Source of the DNA: Narthecium ossifragum
Taxonomy: Eukaryota > Streptophyta > Magnoliopsida > Dioscoreales > Nartheciaceae
Assembly (NCBI GenBank): GCA_963920575.1
Contig: OY986972.1
Location: forward strand, 14,086,010 to 14,150,009
Length of the DNA: 64,000 nt
Direction of reading: 5' to 3'
Shown piece by piece: positions 58,970 through 64,000 of this stretch. The translations under genes were made by a program, and so were the position numbers. The notes beneath the pieces are model-generated. The model was not told the DNA's origin. It saw only the letters and a list, made by a program, of their open reading frames with translations, and did no database searches. Within the stretch, counting starts at the first letter, position 1; every line of letters begins with the position of its first letter.

Positions 58970-60632
58970 ATGGCCGATGAGTATATGCCACCGGGTGCCG
59001 CATTGAACGATTATTTGTTACCATTTAATTATGCACCTGCTTATGTTAACAATGCTTATGATTTCTCAAACCCGGCATATGACTTGCATTCATACACCTA
59101 TGATGCGGATTTGAGTAATCATCCATACTCTCATTGGCAACCTCAAGGTCAATACCCTCTTGATGTTCAATCACAAAACGTGAGCTCGCCCAACTAATAT
59201 TTTGCACTTAGCTCTACATCGCCCTATCTTTCTTAAACACAATACCCACCACCCCAACATTGGTACGAGCCCCCCATTTCTTTTGAACCACAAGCACAAA
59301 TAGATCCATCTTTAGATGAAAGGATCCTTAAAGCTCTAGAGTCTTTTGAGGCACAAAACCAACTTATACGTTCTCACTCGCAATCATTAGCCAATATAGA
59401 AGTCCGAGTTGGACAACTAGCTTCATTGATTGATTCATACTATGATAAGGTTGATGGTTGTGTGAGTCAGGTAGTGCCTCCTAATTTTAATAATGATGCT
59501 TGTGATGCTTATTTTACCAATGTCAAGAATGCATGCAATGATGGGATTTCTTTTGAGGTGTTACCGGTTCATGATATTGTGGATAATATTTTGCCTTGTG
59601 ATGTGAATGAATCGGTCCCTCCGGTGTTTCTTGATGATAATGGTATAGATGAATGCATGCATGATTTGGTACCTCCCATGTGTCATGATAATGTTCTTAA
59701 TGATATGATTTCCGATCATATTGAGGTTTCATGGGATATCACGATGCCGGTTTATGAAGCCTTCCTCAAGGACACACCTAAGACTGAAGATGAATCATTT
59801 GATATTAATGTGCTGGTTTATGAAGCTTTTCATGAGGATATTCTTGATTTTAATAATGATTCATGCGATATTGTGTCGCCGGTTTATGAAGATATTCATG
59901 AGCATAGATCTGATTTTGAGGAGGATTTCATTTGATATTGATTTGCCGGTTCACGAAGCTTTTTATGAGGGCTTACCTATTCTTGATGCATTGGATGACA
60001 ATGATATCTTACAAATTTTCGATGATTATGGGGATGATGGTGCTTGCAATGATACATTGCTGGTTTTTGACGTGTCGGATGAGAATGATGTTCTGCCTTG
60101 TTTAAATGATCATGAGGACTCTAATCATATTTGCAAGAGCTTTTATAGGAAGCCTCAAATTGAGCCTCTACCTTCCATATTATCCACACTAGTTGAATAT
60201 TTTGAGGGGCCGGACCTTGTTTCAATTGAAGATCATGCCAATTTTCCACGTTATTTCATCAAGGACCTCATTGAGACTCATCACCCTTCAAGTACTTTGT
60301 TCGCTAAGGGCAATCCCTACTTCTTTGATGAAACTTGTTTGCATCAGTTCAACTTTCTTCGGACCATGTATTTCTTTATCTTGAACCATCGGCCACCAAA
60401 AGCCGATTTTAAGATGGCCCCATTTATTGCAATACATGGCTTGAAGGGTGGTAATTGGCCAATGACTGACGCTTTGCATGATTTCGTTGCCAATGATGCT
60501 TCATTCTTCTTTGATAAATCATGTTTGCATGTCTTTTGCATTCTTCAATCCATGTATTTCTTTACGTGGAACCATCGTCCACCCAAATTCAATTTTGTTG
60601 TACATAGCATAACGTCGGGCAGAAGACGGTAA
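58970..60632 (+). pseudogene. Unrecognised acidic reading frame of the chimeric element, broken
   Basis: I do not recognise the product. The ATG at 58970 starts MADEYMPPGAALNDY. The same frame continues to 59935 through two stops (59195-59197, 59234-59236). A segment SLANIEVRVGQLASL resembles the region C-terminal to gag in Athila elements. The middle has degenerate repeats of the type VYEAF-ED-DSFDI. After a frameshift near 59930 the reading goes on to 60632 and ends with two copies of a motif, FFDxxCLHxFxxLxxMYFF followed by NHRPPKxxF, exactly 62 codons apart (from 60303 and 60489). It is Asp/Glu-rich with no visible enzyme motif. Confidence 0.65.
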
Positions 60633-62139
60633 AATGAGCGCTTGTTGGGAGACAACCCAACATTTCCATGCTTCTTTGATTGTTTACTTGCTTTCTCGCA
60701 TGCTTGATTGTTTTGTTTTTATTTTCGGCATGTTTGCTTGGTTCCAATGAGTGTTTCCATGCATCCGGTACGCGAGTTTTCGCCTTGGTATGTTTAGATT
60801 TTTGTACGATGTTAGGCCAAGACGATGATGTTTATACTCTTGCTTTTATTGGACTAACCCTTGGTTATATTTCATATCTTATTTGCATTTGGCCAAGGAT
60901 ACCTTCACATGGATGCTTTGAAGCACATCAGGTTATCTCTTCCCTTTTACCCTTCATATGTGATTGAGGACAACCATATTTAAGTTCGGCGGTACATTTG
61001 CATGTTTGATAACCTGTGTATCTTCACTTAATTTGTCAATTTACTTGCATTGATGACTATGTGAAAATTTGTTTTGTCTTAAATGCTTGTCTTAGAGAAC
61101 CATTGCACGGATTTTCTTGATTTTCATGTCTTATAAAAACTTATGAATCATTGGATAAATGATATTTTTCTTTGACTTCAATTCGGCTTGGCACATTGTA
61201 AGGCTAATTGAGTGGTCCCAATCACCTGCGCACATACACTTGTATGAAGGGTTGAGTGATTATTTTGAGTAGGGACCTTGATAGATTGAGATTCTGGAGC
61301 ATATTCATGATCGATTGATATGACCTATAGTGGTGTTAGAAAAGTTTGGTTGACTAGCCTTGATTCGAAGCCTTCTAGGTTCGGGTAATTAAGTCTGTGG
61401 GGTGTTTTACACCTAATGCCCTAAAGCCACATGGCTTGGGAGTCATTGACCCAACACTCGCTACATGGACCTAGTAGAAAGCTTAAGGGATCAAGGCACT
61501 GTACAGTCACGCTAGTTGAATAAAAGCATAATGGTCATTAGTTGTGATTCGTGGCCTTCTAGGTTCGAGAGATTAAGCCTGAGGGGTGCCTTTACACCTA
61601 GTGCCCCAAACCATATGGTTTGGGAGTCACTGGCCTAAATCCTGTTACATGGACCTAGTAGAAAACCTAAGGGATCATGACATTGCACAACCACATGCTT
61701 TATTCCTTGGAAAAAAAAGAGAAAGAGAGAAAAGAAAAGAAAAAATATGATTAGTGTTGAAAACAAACATGTCACATGTTCAATTGATTTGAATTACTAA
61801 GGATGATTGATCTTGATTGGCTCCCTACTTAGATAATTACAAGACCCCAATTACTTAGTTGCTCCTTTCACGACACGGGATTGTTCAATTAGGTCTTAAT
61901 TGTGTCAAGTGCTTTGAAGTCTTGGAAGTATATCATTTATATTCTTATTCATTTGTTTTTTACTTGGCCATGACTTGAGAGATAAAATTCATTTATGGAA
62001 ATCTACTTTGAGCATCGGAGTTAAGAATTGCTTGCATATGAATCAATGCATTGTATTTTGATAAATTAGTGGTTTTTGTTGTTTGTTTGTTTGTGTATTT
62101 CTTTCTTTTTGGCTTTGCTCTAGGACAAGCAAAGTGTAA
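60633..62139 (+). other. 3' noncoding region with an internal duplication
   Basis: It begins with GGGAGACAACCCAAC, a motif typical after the coding region of Athila elements. An imperfect direct repeat of about 185 bp spans about 61355-61540 and 61541-61695. Each copy holds a short palindrome: AAGCCACATGGCTT in the first, AAACCATATGGTTT in the second. No gene is seen. Confidence 0.7.
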
Positions 62140-62150
62140 GTTGGGGGGTG
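62140..62150 (+). promoter_or_regulatory. Polypurine tract
   Basis: GTTGGGGGGTG directly before the 3' LTR; primes plus-strand synthesis. Confidence 0.85.
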
Positions 62151-63393
62151 TGATGAGACGTGAAAAGTACACAAATTAACCCCTTAATTTTCCTTTATTA
62201 GTCTTCGAGCAAGGTATTTCTAATAATCTTCATGGTATTTCAGGTACAAGAGCCCTCAACAGAACTTAGATCAACTTTGGAGCGTAAACAAGCCTATTCG
62301 AGCACATTTAGGTACATGGGTCAAATTCAAAGATTAAACTGTACCTTCTCATAAAGAACCAGATAATGTGTCATATATGATTGGAAAGCTCTGGAAGTCT
62401 AGTTTCTGGAGAATTTTACGGTTCATGAATCCGAGATTCGTAGATGAAGTTATGGCATTTTTCGTACCAATGCGCAGTGCTGAGTAGCAAAAGAGATAAT
62501 ACGCAGGAAAGAAGATCAATCTTCTTCGCCAAAGAAAATCGATCTTTGTACTGTAGCAGAGATGACAGAGAGCAATAATTCAAAAGATCGATCGTCTCCC
62601 TATAGAAGATCGATGTTCCTCGGGCGCAGCCAACTATACAGGATGAAAAGATTGATCTTCACCCCTAGAAGATCGATCTTTCATTGCCAGTTAAGCAAAA
62701 TGAAGGGCCCAGATGTAATTCGAAGGGTAGAAGCTTGAGAGCTATAAATACCAAACTTTGGGCTCTTATTGGGGGATTCCTTTGGACAAGAAGAGGCTAA
62801 GGAAAGGGGCAACCGCTTTGGGCAAGGAAGGGAGCTCTCATCCAAGAGGGAGGAGATTGATGAAGAAGAGGAGGATCCATCTCTTCTCCATTGCTTCTCC
62901 ATCGAAGATGAGTAGCTAATCTATTTACGTAGTAGAATACCATGATGTTTTAGGTTTTCTTTATAGTTTTCTTTGGATTTTTAGATGTTGTAAACCCTAT
63001 TGAGACAAGATTGTATGGATTTATGCTTCATTTATCATCTTTGTAGTTGGATTCTAATGTTCGATGGATGAATTCATCGGTTTGCATAAGCTAGAACCTT
63101 GTGCCCAATAGGTGTTTGTTGATATTCCCCAATGAGTAGGATGTGCTAGAACCATGGCCACTTGTGTTGAAAGGAGTATTGGCTCTAGGTTAGGGCTTGT
63201 AGGTGCTAGAACCACCTCAATCCACATCTGGCCTAGCCTCCATTCCATCTTTCTAATGTATTGGATGCGATGTGCTAGAACCATATCGATCTATTACCGT
63301 ATTCCATACAACCCGATTCCTTGCAACGAGATGATCCTAACCCGACTTCTCGTTGGCGATGATCGTAGTTAACCCCTCGATCGTTGACTTTCT
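62151..63393 (+). mobile_element. 3' LTR of the chimeric element, 3'-truncated
   Basis: It starts TGATGAGACGTG. GATC pairs at 62514/62537, 62586/62608 and 62650/62671 (23, 22, 21 bp) lie before TATAAATA near 62743. It stops about 500 bp short of a full LTR, at a junction with chromovirus-type LTR sequence. Confidence 0.8.
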
Positions 63394-64000
63394 AGAATAC
63401 ATGTTGATCGATGATTTTAGAGGTCGTTTCGACCTCGAGCCAGGTACTGAGGGTGCAACCGGTGTCGTCGTTTCATCCTTGGGCAGAGGGTGTGCCTTCC
63501 CGGCAGAGACTTGTCCTGCCCAGCAGTGTCATCTTCCTGCTGTACTAGGTGTTTCTGGGATGGCCCCAATTCGTTAGGGTGGCCATGGTTGGATACCTAG
63601 AGACACCGGTGGGGTTATGGGACCCCGAAGCACACCTAGGCCTAGCTTGGGGACGACACTATTGTGGTCCCTCTTTTCTGTGTATCATATTGTAGAACCC
63701 TACTGGGCTTAGTGCTCACTCCTACCCGTCACTCCTACCCGAGCTGCGTTTTGCAGGTGCATGTGTTAGCTCTTCTTCAGTGGCCCCTACCCGGCAGGTG
63801 TTTGGTGGCGCGGCGGCGTCTAGCGGTGATCGTCGTCTACCCTTTCTGTTTAGATAGCCTCCTACGGGAGTGTGATGTATATAAATGTAAACCCTTTTGA
63901 GGATTTGAATATATCTTTGTTTTATTATTGAGGTTTGGAATTATTGTTAAATAAGGGTGCTTATGAAATGTTTTAGGGAAACCAGTAAGCTAGAGGGAAC
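63394..64000 (+). mobile_element. Chromovirus-type LTR fragment at the window edge
   Basis: It matches 54920-55066 and 56832-56949, then continues past them to GGGAAACCAGTAAGCTAGAG, which near 26070 lies about 100 bp before an LTR end. It therefore repeats a segment already present left of the chimeric element. A 13-bp tandem duplication (TCACTCCTACCCG) is at 63717-63742. Confidence 0.75.

Larger units (their letters stand above)
56950..63393 (+). mobile_element. Chimeric non-autonomous Athila-like element without pol
   Basis: It has a 5' LTR (56950-58690), a tRNA-Asp primer site, one broken frame of unknown function (58970-60632), a long 3' noncoding region, a polypurine tract and a 3' LTR (62151-63393). 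There is no reverse transcriptase or integrase. The two LTRs are very different: the 3' LTR carries the conserved U3 block (about 62340-62470), which the 5' LTR lacks. No target duplication is found; the flanks belong to different positions of chromovirus-type LTRs. Recombination between two elements would explain this. Confidence 0.8.

Noticed and set aside
58970..59197. Independent small host gene
   Set aside because: It lies between primer site and polypurine tract of an LTR element, and the same frame continues past the stop.

Overview
This is a nuclear window from a flowering plant. It is made almost entirely of nested transposable elements, plus one piece of plastid DNA that moved to the nucleus. 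Evidence for a plant: a broken plastid block (psbE-psbF-psbL-psbJ/petA), Athila-type LTR elements with a tRNA-Asp primer site, a chromovirus-type Gypsy element with an initiator-Met primer site, a plant L1 LINE with a terminal RNase H domain, and the first exon of an S1/P1-type nuclease. I cannot name the species. No intact host gene is visible; a 126-base exon fragment is the only non-organellar host coding sequence I can support.

Layout. 1-13.7 kb: chromovirus-type LTR debris, broken by a hAT-like DNA element (2395-5413, itself holding a solo LTR at 2751-4389) and a nearly complete LINE (6213-12090, 15-bp target duplication). 13.7-17.7 kb: the plastid insertion, later hit by a MITE inside psbJ and a solo LTR inside petA. 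17.7-23.9 kb: LTR fragments, an AT-rich stretch with the nuclease exon, and a block of GC-rich minisatellites. 23.9-39.06 kb: a decayed chromovirus-like element on the + strand. It carries two solo LTRs of related type (26235-28402, 29724-32095) and an aberrant inverted insertion (35257-38509). Its 3' LTR is split by a 14.3-kb nest: a solo LTR (39061-53338) that contains an Athila-like element on the - strand (39507-52260), whose gag-pol frame is split by another solo LTR (46281-48709). 53.3-64 kb: another chromovirus-type LTR with a solo LTR (55072-56826), a chimeric pol-less Athila-like element with an unusual reading frame (56950-63393), and an LTR piece at the window end.

Insertion order can be read from target duplications: GCATC, ATATG, TTGAG, GCGTA, GGCGA, GGACA, CACAC, CACAG and GGGAC for LTR-bounded insertions, a 15-base duplication for the LINE, and an 8-base duplication with one mismatch for the hAT-like element. 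Seven solo LTRs against one element with both matching LTRs points to frequent LTR-LTR recombination.

The most unusual signal is shared by LTRs of unrelated families. Paired GATCGATC palindromes sit 21-23 bp apart (about two helical turns), and the pairs repeat every 42-74 bp. They lie just upstream of the TATA box in Athila-like LTRs, and both upstream and downstream of it in chromovirus-like LTRs. A second strong signal is a hairpin in the chromovirus-like LTRs whose stem sequence changes in a compensated way between copies.
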